64,000 nucleotides of DNA from Rhizobium deserti (GCF_004358025.1 NZ_SMTL01000001.1:620001-684000), one strand, 5' to 3'. Positions 8,887 through 17,994 are shown, counted from the first letter of the stretch. The notes: generated from the letters alone by a model not told the origin. Numbers and translations are program-made.

Positions 8887-9099
8887 CTATTCCAGCCGCT
8901 CGTCGGCACGTTCCTGCGCCGCCGCCTTCGGCTTTTCGATGAAGAGCTTGTAGGTGGCGTAAAGGCCGACTGCACCGACCATGGCAGCCCATATCGGCCC
9001 GCCGGCATAAAGCTCGAAACAGACCCAGATCAGGCAGACGATCGGGATCATCAAGCGCCGCCACAAGGGTCGGTAGAACGGGTGGTTGGCGTCGATCAT
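8887..9099 (-). CDS. Small inner-membrane protein
   Basis: A 70-residue protein beginning MIDANHPFYRPLWRR. An AGGAG ribosome binding site 9 bases upstream decides for this ATG over a longer reading frame that starts at 9138. It has one or two hydrophobic segments (about 16-32 and 35-52) and a charged Lys/Glu-rich tail. Short proteins starting with the NHPFY.PLWRR pattern recur in Rhizobiales but have no assigned role. It sits between the J-like gene, tail to tail, and the photolyase gene on the same strand. Confidence 0.68.
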   Translation of the reverse strand: MIDANHPFYRPLWRRLMIPIVCLIWVCFELYAGGPIWAAMVGAVGLYATYKLFIEKPKAAAQERADERLE

Positions 9100-9156
9100 C
9101 GTCCTTATCTCCTGCGGCGCATTATCAGGCCATGTCATCTAGCCCTTCTTGTGCAG

Positions 9157-10701
9157 TTACGAAAGCGCTTCCAAAAAGACCCGCGCATTCTCGCGATATT
9201 CCGCCTGGCGTTCAGCCGGCATTCGCTGCCAGGCGGCGAGCACCGGCTCGAGACGCGGCACGGTCTTCAGCTTGTCCTCGTTGCGGCCGATAAAATCCCA
9301 GTAGAGCACATTGAAGGGACAGGCGCCCGGACCCGTCTTCTTTTTCGGATTATAGCGGCAATCCGTACAGTAGTCCGACATATGGGCGATGTAGCTGCCG
9401 CTCGCCGCATAGGGCTTGCTGCCGAGAAAGCCGCCATCGGCGAACTGGCTCATGCCGATGACATTGGGCATCTCCACCCATTCATAGGCATCCGCATAGA
9501 CTTCCAGATACCATTGATGAACCTCCCGCGGATCGATGCCGGCTATCAGCGCGAAATTGCCGGTCACCATCAGACGCTGGATGTGATGCGCATAGGCGTG
9601 CCGGATCGTGTCGCCGATGGCGATGGCCAGGCAGTTCATGTCCGTCTTTCCGGTCCAGTAGAATTGCGGCAGCGGCCGCGTCGCCTGGAGGAAATTGGCA
9701 GTGGCCAGATCCGGCATCCTCAGCCAGTAGACGCCGCGCATATATTCCCGCCAGCCGATGATCTGGCGGATAAAGCCCTCCACCGAATTCAGCGGCGCCC
9801 TGCCCTCGTGATAGGCACGCTCGGCCGCACGGCAGACGTCCAGCGGATCGAGGAAACCGATATTGATGTAGAAGGACAGGAGCGAATGGTTGAGAAAAGG
9901 ATCCGCACTCACCATGGCATCCTGCTTGACACCGAAATCCGGCAGGAACTCGGCGATGAACAGCCGGGCGGCGGCTTCCGCATCCGCCCGTGTCACGGCG
10001 AAACCGAAATTCTTGAGGCTGCCGATATGACCGGCAAAGCGCACTTCCACGAGGTCCAGGACCTCGCGGGTGATCTCGTCCGGTTCTACATGCAGATGCC
10101 GCGGTTGAAACAGGTCGCTGGAGGCCAGCTTGCGGTTTTCCAGGTCATAATTCCACCGCCGCCCTTCCGGCTCTGCGCCGCGCATCAGGAGCCCGGTCTT
10201 CCGGCGCATGTCACGGTAGAAAAATTCCATCCGCAGTTCCGGACGACTGGCGGCCCAGGCCCTGAACTCCGCATGCGAACACAGGAAGCGGTGGTCGGCG
10301 AGCACGTCGACGGCAAGACCGCTCCGAGACGACCAGCTGTCGATCATCTGCATGACCCGCCACTCACCGGCCTCGGTGACCCGTACGCGCTCGGGATCGA
10401 GGATCTGCACCGCGCGAAGGAGCTCGCCGGTGAACGAGCCGCTATTGCCGGGATCGTCCAACCTCACATAGCGGACATGAAAACCCTTCGCCTCCAGCTC
10501 CCTCCCAAAGTGACGCATGGCGGAAAAGATGAAGGCGATCTTGCGCTTGTGATGCCGCACATAGCTCGCCTCCTCCAGCACTTCGCATATGAGGATGCCG
10601 TCAAGCGCTGGATCCGCGCCGTCGAGACTGGATATGTCCGGCGACAGCTGATCGCCCAGGATGAAGATGAGGTTGCGCAGCTTTGCCACAGGGATCCGCA
10701 C
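9157..10701 (-). CDS. phrB: Iron-sulfur bacterial cryptochrome / (6-4) photolyase PhrB
   Basis: A 514-residue photolyase that matches the Agrobacterium PhrB type closely throughout. It should repair (6-4) photoproducts in DNA using blue light, FAD, a lumazine antenna and a [4Fe-4S] cluster. The four cluster cysteines are at about 357 (TDMNCLA), 445 and 448 (DYCTDCRY) and 461 (GACPFN). The Ile-Gly-Trp-Arg-Glu-Tyr-Met-Arg segment and the YAHHIQRLM segment of the flavin site are intact. The listed start is a GTG; a second GTG four codons later is equally possible. The gene ends about 60 bases from the small membrane protein gene on the same strand. Confidence 0.95.
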   Translation of the reverse strand: MRIPVAKLRNLIFILGDQLSPDISSLDGADPALDGILICEVLEEASYVRHHKRKIAFIFSAMRHFGRELEAKGFHVRYVRLDDPGNSGSFTGELLRAVQILDPERVRVTEAGEWRVMQMIDSWSSRSGLAVDVLADHRFLCSHAEFRAWAASRPELRMEFFYRDMRRKTGLLMRGAEPEGRRWNYDLENRKLASSDLFQPRHLHVEPDEITREVLDLVEVRFAGHIGSLKNFGFAVTRADAEAAARLFIAEFLPDFGVKQDAMVSADPFLNHSLLSFYINIGFLDPLDVCRAAERAYHEGRAPLNSVEGFIRQIIGWREYMRGVYWLRMPDLATANFLQATRPLPQFYWTGKTDMNCLAIAIGDTIRHAYAHHIQRLMVTGNFALIAGIDPREVHQWYLEVYADAYEWVEMPNVIGMSQFADGGFLGSKPYAASGSYIAHMSDYCTDCRYNPKKKTGPGACPFNVLYWDFIGRNEDKLKTVPRLEPVLAAWQRMPAERQAEYRENARVFLEALS

Positions 10702-10847
10702 GACAAGAGGAATGCTGGGTGGAGCTTAGCGCGTCAGCATCGAAAGAAAAAGAACAAATTAAGAACATGAAAATATGCGTTGAACAGACACGCGGGCTCG
10801 TCTAAGAAGCTTTTCATCGGATGAAGCGAGTCATCGCTTCACGGTTA

Positions 10848-10924
10848 GCACCCGTAGCTCAGCTGGATAGAGTGTTGGATTCCGATTCCAAAGGTCACAG
10901 GTTCGAATCCTGTCGGGTGCGCCA
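10848..10924 (+). tRNA. tRNA-Arg (anticodon CCG)
   Basis: A 77-base cloverleaf with acceptor stem GCACCCG/CGGGTGC, a D arm, anticodon stem TTGGA/TCCAA around the loop TTCCGAT (anticodon CCG at 10882-10884), variable AGGTC, T arm ACAGG-TTCGAAT-CCTGT and an encoded CCA end. It reads CGG codons. The accessory, partly decayed DNA begins immediately behind its 3' end, a typical position for integrase-mediated insertion. Confidence 0.97.
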
Positions 10925-10999
10925 CTAATTTTTAGAGCGACACATAAGAGCGGATTAGTTTCGCCTATTGCGAACGGCGAGAACCATGAGGCCGGATTC

Positions 11000-11176
11000 T
11001 TACCGCGCCTTTCGCTTCCGGGCGTCTTGTCTGTCGGAAGTCGCTACAAACAGGACTTCGGTCAAAGCGTCCAAATCCTCTCGTCCACGCGGCAGATCGG
11101 CTCCATCCGCGTCCCCTGCAGCGCCCAGCTTTGCGGCCTCGTAAGTCTGCCAGCGGTCACACTTCATTACAGGCAT
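11000..11176 (-). CDS. Small hypothetical protein
   Basis: A 58-residue reading frame starting MPVMKCDRWQTYEAAK and ending in a basic RKRKAR tail. Its composition (balanced acidic and basic residues) looks more protein-like than the surrounding frames. A longer in-frame version from 11554 looks non-coding upstream of this ATG. No clear ribosome binding site is seen and the family is not recognised. It is the first candidate gene behind tRNA-Arg. Confidence 0.4.
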   Translation of the reverse strand: MPVMKCDRWQTYEAAKLGAAGDADGADLPRGREDLDALTEVLFVATSDRQDARKRKAR

Positions 11177-11877
11177 TTTATCACGACCGAAATCTAACCT
11201 AGGCTCGACCGATGTGCGGCAAGTATCTTTGTTTTCGCGCTCGGAATGCAAGTATAATTGCTCTGCAAACGCGAACACGGTACTTTGCCCCGCTGTAATA
11301 AATAAGTACATTTCGAAATTGGGTGAGATTTCGAAGGTTATCCATTTTATACTCTGGAATGTTTTACGACGTAATCGGCGAACAAAAGCCTTAAGGGATT
11401 CGCAGATGCCTATCGAAGGATTCGACTGCCTTTCGCGGGTGCGCCGAATCCTTGACGTTTGGCCTGAGATTACGAATCGGGAATGACACGAAGGATAACC
11501 GCACGGGTTACGTGAACACTTACGCGCTGCCGGCGGACAACGACATGTCACCACGGCCAGCTCGCCACGAGCATGTGCACAACGGCTCTCAGGCGAAGAA
11601 GCGACGCCAATAGCGGGTCTCCTCGCCCAGCCACCTCGGAGTAATCAAGCCTGTGACGGAGCTTTCACCTCCCTAAGCATATTCGCCTTCCGCGCAACGC
11701 GCGTGCGCTGGCAGATCCAGTCGGCGAGGACACTCCTCGTCGAGACGATCAGTTAACGCGCGATGTTAGGTCCAATCGAACGCTGGGCGACGGGCGAGAG
11801 CGACTGGTTTCTCTGAGAGCGACGCTATTACCCGCGAGAGCGAGCCCGTCCGGCAGGCTTCAACAGCTCGGAAAGCA
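11177..11877. other. Non-coding or degraded stretch behind tRNA-Arg
   Basis: About 700 bases with no reading frame that looks like a real protein on either strand. It is probably remnant DNA of the insertion zone. No integrase fragment, tRNA-end repeat or clear inverted repeats were found by eye. Confidence 0.4.
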
Positions 11878-12994
11878 TCAAGCCTGCCCGTACGCGACCA
11901 AGGTGGCCTCGCAAACCTCCGCGCCGTGACGTGAAAGAAGGTCAAAGTCGTCCTCCCATACCTTCGTCAGGTTGGTCGGGTAGTTCAGCGAAACTGCGCT
12001 CTGCTCGTCGGTGAGCCGCTCCGCGAGGGCGGCTGGCTCCATGCCGAACTGCCGCATGGAAACGCCCATTCGTATCAGGACGCCCTTCACTTCTCCACGC
12101 AAGATCGATCCCATCAGCATGCGGGATCGCAGTGCCCGTATCTGATCGCTTGCGATGTCGAAGAGCCGCGGCGAGTTGACCCTGCCCTGAAGCATCTCGG
12201 TGATCGAAAAAGACTTCGGCGGCGTCAACGGGCCCGAGGCATCGCTGCAGATGAGGAAGTCGCATCCCTGAAGGCCGTCGGCAGGCTTGTAGACGGCCTA
12301 CAGACCCATGTTTTCGTAGGCCCCGCCATCCCACAGCCGAACGCGCGGCATAGGGCGCGCAATCTTCTCCTGTGGCTTCTTGCTCGCCCGGTCCGTCTTC
12401 CACCATCCATGTTCCGGCAACTCGAGCCGCAGGACGCCGATCGCATATGGAACTGCTGCCGACGCCGCGATGGCCTTCGCGATTGGGACGTCCGGGCTGA
12501 AGTGACGCCCGAACTGCCAGTCGCCCATCACCCTCTTCGAGAACCGCCAGTTCTTGCCGGTCTCGAAGCAGGTCCTGTTTATATGCCATTCCGGCGTGTC
12601 GGGCAGGTCCTTCACCGATCCTTTGACGCCCAGCGAGCGGAGAGAAGCTTGGGAAGAATCTCGGCTCTTCGAAACAGGATACGAATGTTCTCCCGGAGAA
12701 TTCCGCGCTAGCCCAGGGCGGTGAGGCTGAACAGGTCGCCAACCGTAAGCCTCCTGCGAACTTCGGGATAGATCTCGTCCAGGAACTGCTGGGAGGTCGG
12801 CCATTTAAAATCAGCGTGAGAGAAGATCGCGCCCACGATCAGGCTGCCTCCGGACACGGTTGAAATCTGCGTGATGTGCTCGAGAAGGCCCAACCTGCAA
12901 GATGTCGGAGAACGCCCAGGTGGAACACCGCCGCACGAACACCGCCGCCTGAAAGAGCGAGGCCCAGCCGCGGCCTGTCTACGACGTCATCCAT
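11878..12994 (-). pseudogene. Patatin-like phospholipase, multiply disrupted
   Basis: The pieces together spell a patatin-like phospholipase, a lipid acyl hydrolase: oxyanion loop GLALSGGGVRAAVFH near the start, nucleophile region STVSGGSLIVGA, and catalytic DGGAYENMGL. At least four lesions break it: a frameshift near 12890, an amber stop at 12708-12710 (reading resumes in frame as RGILRENIRIL), a second frameshift near 12630, and another amber stop at 12298-12300 just after the DGG motif. The frame then continues as a protein-like sequence (KPADGLQGCDFLICSDASGPL...) to 11878. The start is placed at MDDVVDRPRL. Intact relatives are about 370 residues, which fits the span. The gene must be inactive. 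Confidence 0.85.
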
Positions 12995-13069
12995 CTGCCA
13001 ACCTCCTCGTTCCCTCCACCCGAGAATACCGCTCGCACGAGGATCATCGAGCTGGCGGAGAAACATGAC

Positions 13070-13225
13070 GTGAAGCCGTTCCAGCATGTTCTTGCCCCCA
13101 CCGCTCTGCCACTCGATGAGACGGAAGCGCTACTGGCAGCACTCGCCGATGCCCAGGCTATCACCGCATCAGAAGCACTTCGTCTACACATCGACTACAT
13201 TGAGCAGCGCTACAAGTCGCGGTAA
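13070..13225 (+). CDS. Possible small protein or C-terminal remnant
   Basis: A 51-residue frame from a GTG with GGAG 10 bases upstream: VKPFQHVLAPTALPLDETEALL followed by an amphipathic helix and ending YIEQRYKSR. The residue pattern is protein-like, while the opposite strand in this interval is serine-rich and looks like a shadow. The open frame extends upstream to about 12955 without an ATG, so this may be the tail of a broken gene rather than a complete one. It overlaps the end of the leftward 177-residue gene by 16 bases. Confidence 0.3.
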   Translation: MKPFQHVLAPTALPLDETEALLAALADAQAITASEALRLHIDYIEQRYKSR

Positions 13226-13743
13226 GCGGAACTCGTTTTAACGAGGGAGATCGGGCACTCCACCTCTTCCTGCCGATCCGCATCATCCCGCCCCTCTCGG
13301 AACGCCGCCGTCATTTCCACCCACAAAGGATTCGGCCACGCCCACTGCCCCGAATACGGCCTCCATCCCATGAACAGCCGGGCAACATCCGACATCTCAC
13401 CCCAAATGGATTCGATTTCTTCGACAACGGCCGTAACCTTCCGCAGGAACGGCAGATTCCTCGACATGCGGTTCAGGTCGTCCTGCGCCATCGACAGGTC
13501 TTCCTCCGCCTCGATGAAATCCTGGTCGAGGAACTGGAAGACCACCGCGACCTGACGGCCGCGCCGATAGGCGACGTGCCGGAGGTCGTCGAGGATGCGG
13601 TCGGGAGCCGCCCAGTCGAAACCGGCGCGGCCCCTCGACCGGAACAGGGCCGTCTTCAGCTGCTCGAAGTGGGCAGGGTCGCTTAGGCCCTTCCAGCCGG
13701 TGACCTCCGGCGGCGCCGTCGTTGTCATGGATTCGATGGTCAT
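13210..13743 (-). CDS. Hypothetical protein, partner of the M41 fragment
   Basis: A 177-residue soluble protein, acidic overall, with no recognised domain. It contains a helical stretch (about 70-125) and a Trp-rich segment (GWRPYSGQWAWPNPLW). Its ATG overlaps the stop of the upstream M41-protease fragment in an ATGA arrangement, so the two were once translated as a coupled pair. Since the upstream gene has lost its promoter and N-terminal part, this gene may no longer be expressed from its native promoter. The reading frame itself is intact. Confidence 0.6.
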   Translation of the reverse strand: MTIESMTTTAPPEVTGWKGLSDPAHFEQLKTALFRSRGRAGFDWAAPDRILDDLRHVAYRRGRQVAVVFQFLDQDFIEAEEDLSMAQDDLNRMSRNLPFLRKVTAVVEEIESIWGEMSDVARLFMGWRPYSGQWAWPNPLWVEMTAAFREGRDDADRQEEVECPISLVKTSSAYRDL

Positions 13744-14340
13744 GCTGTCTCTCCTTTATCCGTGCAGCCGTTGTCTGATTTTCCGGCGCGTCTTCGGCGT
13801 CGGCATTTCCTTCGGTCGTCCGGCTTCAGGCCGTCGACGATCTGCTGTCCCGTCAGATGCCCCACCCCGATCAGCTCCAGCCAGAGAGCCTCGATCGAAG
13901 TACGGTAGGATTCGACGGTGGTCTTCGCGCGTGCGAGTTGCTCCTGCAGGACAGGTTCGATCCTCTTGAGCAGCGGGCCGTCGACCCGGCGGGCGCTGTC
14001 GATCAGTCGCTCGTGGACGCCTGCTAGCCACGAGGCGAGCATGCCGTTCATGCCCAGGTTGCGGTCGAGGATGATCGCGATGCGCGTCGCTCCGTTGAGG
14101 TCGGACGCGACGCCGTCCCCAAGGTGACCGACGAAGACCTGCTCCGCGGCCATGCCGCTCATATGGATCGCGATGTTGTCGAGGTAGAACTGCCTGCCGT
14201 GGTTTGCGAGTTCCCCACCCTCAAGCACGGCGCCGCCGAGGATCTGACGCTCCAGCGAGGCCGACGCCCTGCTCTCGATAGAGACGCGCCAGACCTTGCG
14301 GGCACCCGTGGCGACCGCGACGACGGCATGGCTGGCGCGG
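13740..14340 (-). pseudogene. FtsH-like peptidase M41 domain, 5'-truncated
   Basis: The last roughly 200 residues of an FtsH-type zinc protease. The sequence begins inside the zinc motif: RASHAVVAVATGARKVWRVSI where HExxH would be, so His-Glu is lost at the junction. It continues with IAIHMSGMAAEQVFVG and VASDLNGAT, the segment carrying the third zinc ligand (Asp). The AAA+ ATPase half and the start are missing. At about 14335-14345 the sequence passes directly into an IS66 element reading the other way. The open frame runs on into the IS for hundreds of codons, but that part is not protein-like. The fragment cannot make an active protease. Confidence 0.7.
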
Positions 14341-14544
14341 CGGGGGAAGTTGGTGTTGCCAGAGCCGGAGGACGCAGTCGAGTTTGCGGCCATAGCTGTC
14401 GAGCCACCATCCCCTGAGCCGTCGAAGGTCAAAGCCGTTTCCCGTGCTGAGATCGTCGTGGGTCCGGTCACAATCCGTCTGGAGGAAGGAGCGTCTTCGG
14501 CCCGGATCGCTTCCATCGCTCGCGCCCTGGCGGCCACGATATGA
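14338..14544 (+). pseudogene. IS66 tnpA (orf1), C-terminal fragment
   Basis: About 68 residues spelling the C-terminal part of the IS66 accessory protein: a RRGKLVLPEPE segment, then AEIVVGPVTIRLEEG and a closing IARALAATI. The N-terminal helix-turn-helix half is absent. The TGA stop overlaps the ATG of tnpB (ATGA at 14541-14544), the usual IS66 arrangement, which confirms the reading frame. A tnpA N-terminal half lies on the opposite strand at 27006-27224. Confidence 0.7.
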
Positions 14545-14906
14545 TCTTTCCATCGAACCGCGTGCGGATCATGGTAGCCACCAAGCCGGTCGACTTCCGT
14601 AAAGGTCATGACGGATTGTCGGCGCTCGTGAAGAACGAGTTGCACAAAGACCCGTTCACAGGAACAATCTTCGTGTTCCGGTCCCGTAAAGCAGATCGGC
14701 TGAAGCTGATATACTGGGATGGCTCTGGTATCGTCCTGGCTTACAAGAGGCTGGAAGAGCACACGTTCACTTGGCCTGGAATCAGGGATGGCTTGATGAC
14801 ACTGAGCCACGCTCAGTTCAAGGCACTGTTTGCCGGGCTTGATTGGAGGCGAGTTCATGCCGTCCAGACGAGAACCCCAGACCATCGAATAGCTGCGGCA
14901 CGATGA
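14541..14906 (+). CDS. tnpB: IS66 family accessory protein TnpB
   Basis: A 121-residue protein with the standard TnpB pattern: VATKPVDFRKGHDGL near the start, FVFRSRKADRLKLIYWDGSGIVL in the middle, and GLDWRRVHAV at the end. It is needed for IS66 transposition along with TnpA and TnpC. The last dozen residues (TRTPDHRIAAAR) are somewhat unusual, and a one-base shift would give a shorter EPQTIE ending, so a small 3' lesion is possible. The reading frame is otherwise intact. Confidence 0.88.
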   Translation: MIFPSNRVRIMVATKPVDFRKGHDGLSALVKNELHKDPFTGTIFVFRSRKADRLKLIYWDGSGIVLAYKRLEEHTFTWPGIRDGLMTLSHAQFKALFAGLDWRRVHAVQTRTPDHRIAAAR

Positions 14907-14961
14907 CTCAGGGCTGTAAATTCCAAAGGCAAATCGGCGGGGGATTTGGTAGGTTCCGGCC

Positions 14962-16574
14962 ATGCTTGATGCCGCCGATCTTCCCGATGATGTTGCTGCT
15001 CTGAAGGCGATGCTGATCGCGGCGCAGGCCCGCGAGGCGGCCAAGGATGTGGCGATAGCGAGCAAGGACGAACATATCGCCCGCAAGGATGAGCGGATCG
15101 AGAAGCTGGTCGCGGCATCCAAGCAGGCAGCCTTTGGACGCAAATCAGAGAAGACCGATCCTGGCCATTCGATTTGGCGCTGGAAGACTTGGAAACGGCC
15201 ATGGCCGCGATCCATGCCGAGGATGAGGCGGGTGTTCCTACTGGAAACAAGGATTGCCAAGCCACGCGCGATCAATCGCGGCTCCCTTCCAAAGCATCTT
15301 CCGCGTGTCGAAGAGGTGATCGAACCAGACAGGCTAATCTGCGCCTGCGGCGGTTGCCTGCATTGCATTGGCGAGGATGTTTCCGAGCGGCTGGACGTGG
15401 TCCCGGCGCAGTTCCGCGTCATGGTTACCCGTCGCCCCAAATTTGCGTGCCGTGCCTGCATAGACGGAGTCGTTCAAGCTCCGGCACCAGCACGGCTGAT
15501 CCAGGCAGGGCTGCCGACGGAAGCGACCGTCGCCCATGTGCTGGTCTCCAAATATGCCGATCACCTTCCGCTTTATCGGCAGGCCCAGATCATGAGCCCC
15601 AGGGCATTGACCTCGACCGATCCACGCTGGCTGACTGGGTCGGACGGGCAGCATTCGAATTGCGTCCCGTCTTTGATGCGCTGATTACCGACCTGAAGCA
15701 CTCATCCAAGCTGTTCATGGACGAGACCCGTGCTCCAGTTCTCGATCCTGGCTCCCGCCAGACCAAGACCGGTTACTTCTGGGCCTTGGCACGGGGTGAT
15801 CACCCTTGGGGCGGCGGCGCTCCGCCAGGGGTCGCTTTCACCTATGCGCCCGGTCGCGGAGGCATTCATGCCGAACAGATATTGCAGGGCTTCTCCGGCG
15901 TCGTGCAGGTCGATGGTTATGCCGGATATAACAGACTGATCGCGCCTGAGCGCGTTGGTCCGGACATCCGGCTTGCCTATTGCTGGGCACACGCCCGGCG
16001 CAAGCTGGTGGAGATCATTTGCAACGGCTCAGCACCGATTGCCGAGGACGGCGTCAAGCAGATCGGAGAGCTGTATCGCATCAAAGCCGAGTTGCGCGGC
16101 CTTGATCCGGAGGCTCGTCTCTCTAGACGGCAAGAGCGGTCAGCGCCATTGGTCGCAGACATGCATGCCTGGCTCATCCATCACCGCGCCCGTGTCGCGA
16201 ACAAGTCTCCACTCGGCGAGGCTTCGGCCTATATCGGCAAATACTGGGATGGATTGAAGCTCTTCCTTACCGACGGCCGCATCGAGATCGACAACAACAC
16301 CGTCGAGCGGACAATCCGGCCGATAGCCCTCAATCGCAAGAACGCGCTTTTTGCCGGACACGACGCTGGGGCTGAGAATTGGGCGACAATCGCCTCTCTG
16401 ATCGAAACCTGTAAATTCAATGGCGTCGATCCGCTGGCTTATCTGACCTCCACTCTCACTGCCATCGTCAACGGCCACAAGCAGAGTCGCATTGAGGAAC
16501 TGCTACCTTGGTGCTGCACGCAAGGCAACGTGGCTGCATCGGAGGCGACAAAATGCTTCAAATTTAGTGGTTGA
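14962..16574 (+). pseudogene. tnpC: IS66 transposase TnpC, frameshifted
   Basis: All parts of an IS66 DDE transposase are present but in alternating frames. The N-terminal helical part (ending FGRKSEKTDPG) is in one frame, LALEDLETAMAAIHAEDEAG in another, the zinc-finger part (CACGGCLHC, FACRAC) and YADHLPLYRQAQIM back in the first, and the catalytic core from QGIDLDRSTLADWVG to the end in the second. Shifts therefore occur near 15170, 15250 and 15600. The catalytic triad survives: FMDET, QVDGYAGYNRL and NTVERTIRP. The protein cannot be made intact. Confidence 0.88.
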
Positions 16575-16655
16575 CGTTAGCAATTTGAACAGCCTTCAAG
16601 TGTATGTAAACGGGAGCCGCCGCGCTTATCATCGGCACTATATCGAAGATAGGAT

Positions 16656-16913
16656 TTGGGAGATTGGTTTCAAAAGTGGGCAGCGGTCGTAGGATTCTCC
16701 CTTCTAGGCCTAACATTTCTTGCCTATTCTGTTACGTGGTCCTTTCATGGAAAGCTGCCCGGCAGACGTGGATCAGCCATCACAAGCGCGGATGACCCTT
16801 TCCTGTTCTATCCCCTTGCACTAACAATGCTGTGCGGTTCGGCGATTATGGCATACTTGAGTGTTGTGTTTGTTATTGGGTTTGTTCGCGGGCGATCACA
16901 CCGCGAGAAATGA
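16656..16913 (+). CDS. Possible small membrane protein
   Basis: An 85-residue frame from a TTG, immediately after an in-frame stop at 16650. It has two clear hydrophobic segments (about 10-28 and 52-77), separated by a charged loop with Asp-Asp-Pro, and a basic C-terminal RGRSHREK. The hydrophobic layout is plausible for a two-helix membrane protein, but no family is recognised and no strong ribosome binding site is seen. It may be a remnant of a longer gene cut by the IS66 element. The rest of 16575-17128 holds nothing recognisable. Confidence 0.4.
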   Translation: MGDWFQKWAAVVGFSLLGLTFLAYSVTWSFHGKLPGRRGSAITSADDPFLFYPLALTMLCGSAIMAYLSVVFVIGFVRGRSHREK

Positions 16914-17128
16914 CCAGCCGCCAATGCCTCGTTGGCGCCATCTGCGTGACGGCTCCAGCCTTCGAAAGGCATCAAACGCCGCAGTCAAGGTGGAGGCAAA
17001 CAGCGCTTACGGCTGAGGCTAAGCAAGCCATACTCAATTTTGAACTGGTCAAGGGCAGGCCGCACATTACGCTGATCCGGCCGTACTGGCGGCTGGGATC
17101 TACAATTATCAGCAGAAATCCATCTTCG

Positions 17129-17767
17129 CTAGGCGCGTTCCGCCCAGCGACAGCGTTTCAGATAATACATGATCTCAGAAGCGTTGCCGGCAGGGCTGGC
17201 GCCAACCGTCTTCAGATGTACCTCTGGAGCAAGAGGCACCTCATAGGCGGAATCAATTCCAGTAAAATTCTTGACCTCGCCGCGGTAAGCTTTTCCGTAA
17301 AGGCCTTTCGGATCTCGATCGATGCATACCTGCAGGGGTGTATCAATGAACACCTCAACGAAGTCTTCAGCATCTATCAGATTTCTTGCACTCTCACGCT
17401 CCAGGCGGAATGGCGAGATGAATGACACGATGACGATAAGACCTGCATCAAGCATGAGCCGCGCCACTTCAGCCACCCTACGCATGTTCTCGACGCGATC
17501 GGCGTCAGTAAAACCAAGATCCCGGTTGAGCCCCATTCTGACGTTGTCGCCGTCTAGTATGGCTGTATGCCTACCTTCAGCATGCAGAAGGATGTCCAGC
17601 TCGTTTGCAATGGTTGATTTGCCGGAGCCCGACAAACCTGTGAACCAGATGACCACTGGTCTCTGCCCCAAAAGCTTGGCACGACGCTGCCTATCTAGCG
17701 TGGTCTTCTGCCACGTTACGTTCGCTGTCGGTTTGGAGTCGATAGGCCAACTCTTATCGTCGGTCAT
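17129..17767 (-). CDS. cysC: Adenylylsulfate (APS) kinase CysC
   Basis: About 212 residues from the ATG at 17767. It phosphorylates adenylylsulfate to PAPS, the donor used by sulfotransferases. P-loop GLSGSGKS at 44-51, DGDNVR with the LNRDLGF segment for substrate binding, FISPFR, and [10 protein letters not shown] near the C-terminus are intact. It is not fused to ATP sulfurylase, and no CysD/CysN is present here, so APS must come from elsewhere. Its ATG overlaps the stop of the small upstream frame (ATGA), and the sulfotransferase gene lies just upstream on the same strand, which points to sulfation of a surface glycan rather than to assimilation. Confidence 0.93.
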   Translation of the reverse strand: MTDDKSWPIDSKPTANVTWQKTTLDRQRRAKLLGQRPVVIWFTGLSGSGKSTIANELDILLHAEGRHTAILDGDNVRMGLNRDLGFTDADRVENMRRVAEVARLMLDAGLIVIVSFISPFRLERESARNLIDAEDFVEVFIDTPLQVCIDRDPKGLYGKAYRGEVKNFTGIDSAYEVPLAPEVHLKTVGASPAGNASEIMYYLKRCRWAERA

Positions 17768-17994
17768 TGCAGTCTCAGTGTTTGCAGATAATATGCCGTC
17801 CATTTAGAACCATATGCTGGTGGTGGCGGTTGCGCATAACCGGAGACGAATTGTTCGATCTGCTGGTTGAGGAACTGTTGACGAAGCCCCCCGACGCAAC
17901 CCTCTCGCTCAACGAAATTGTAAAATCCGGCAACGAGCGCAGCATCGCCTTCGAGGCTAAGATCCACGTAAAAAGCAGAGTACCTCCACCGCAT
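17764..17994 (-). CDS. Small hypothetical protein between sulfotransferase and cysC
   Basis: A 76-residue frame from the ATG at 17994, 15 bases after the sulfotransferase gene. Its stop overlaps the cysC start in an ATGA, which suggests translational coupling. It has an aromatic, Pro-rich C-terminal part ([18 protein letters not shown]) and no recognised domain. No ribosome binding site is obvious. It could be a real small protein of the sulfation operon or the tail of a lost gene. Confidence 0.42.
   Translation of the reverse strand: MRWRYSAFYVDLSLEGDAALVAGFYNFVEREGCVGGLRQQFLNQQIEQFVSGYAQPPPPAYGSKWTAYYLQTLRLQ

Larger units (their letters stand above)
14338..16575 (+). mobile_element. IS66-family insertion sequence, truncated and decayed
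   Basis: Contains, in the normal order, the end of tnpA, an intact-length tnpB and a frameshifted tnpC. The left end is missing because the sequence enters tnpA in mid-gene straight from the M41 protease fragment. No convincing terminal inverted repeat is seen on either side, and no target duplication can be recognised. The element should be immobile on its own. Confidence 0.85.

Noticed and set aside
9082..10770. A 562-codon open frame on the plus strand
   Set aside because: It is antisense to the photolyase gene, which matches the PhrB family along its whole length with all four cluster cysteines. The antisense frame has no family pattern and arises from GC-rich codon use.
11000..11554. 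A 184-codon version of the small gene behind tRNA-Arg
   Set aside because: The first two thirds have a composition unlike a protein and no ribosome binding site. Only the last 58 codons look plausible.
14345..15461. Upstream extension of the M41 frame to 573 codons
   Set aside because: This part runs antisense through IS66 tnpA, tnpB and tnpC. It is not protein-like and results from the fusion junction.
16832..17425. A 197-codon plus-strand frame over the cysC end
   Set aside because: Its second half is antisense to cysC and the first half overlaps the small membrane-protein frame. No family pattern was seen.
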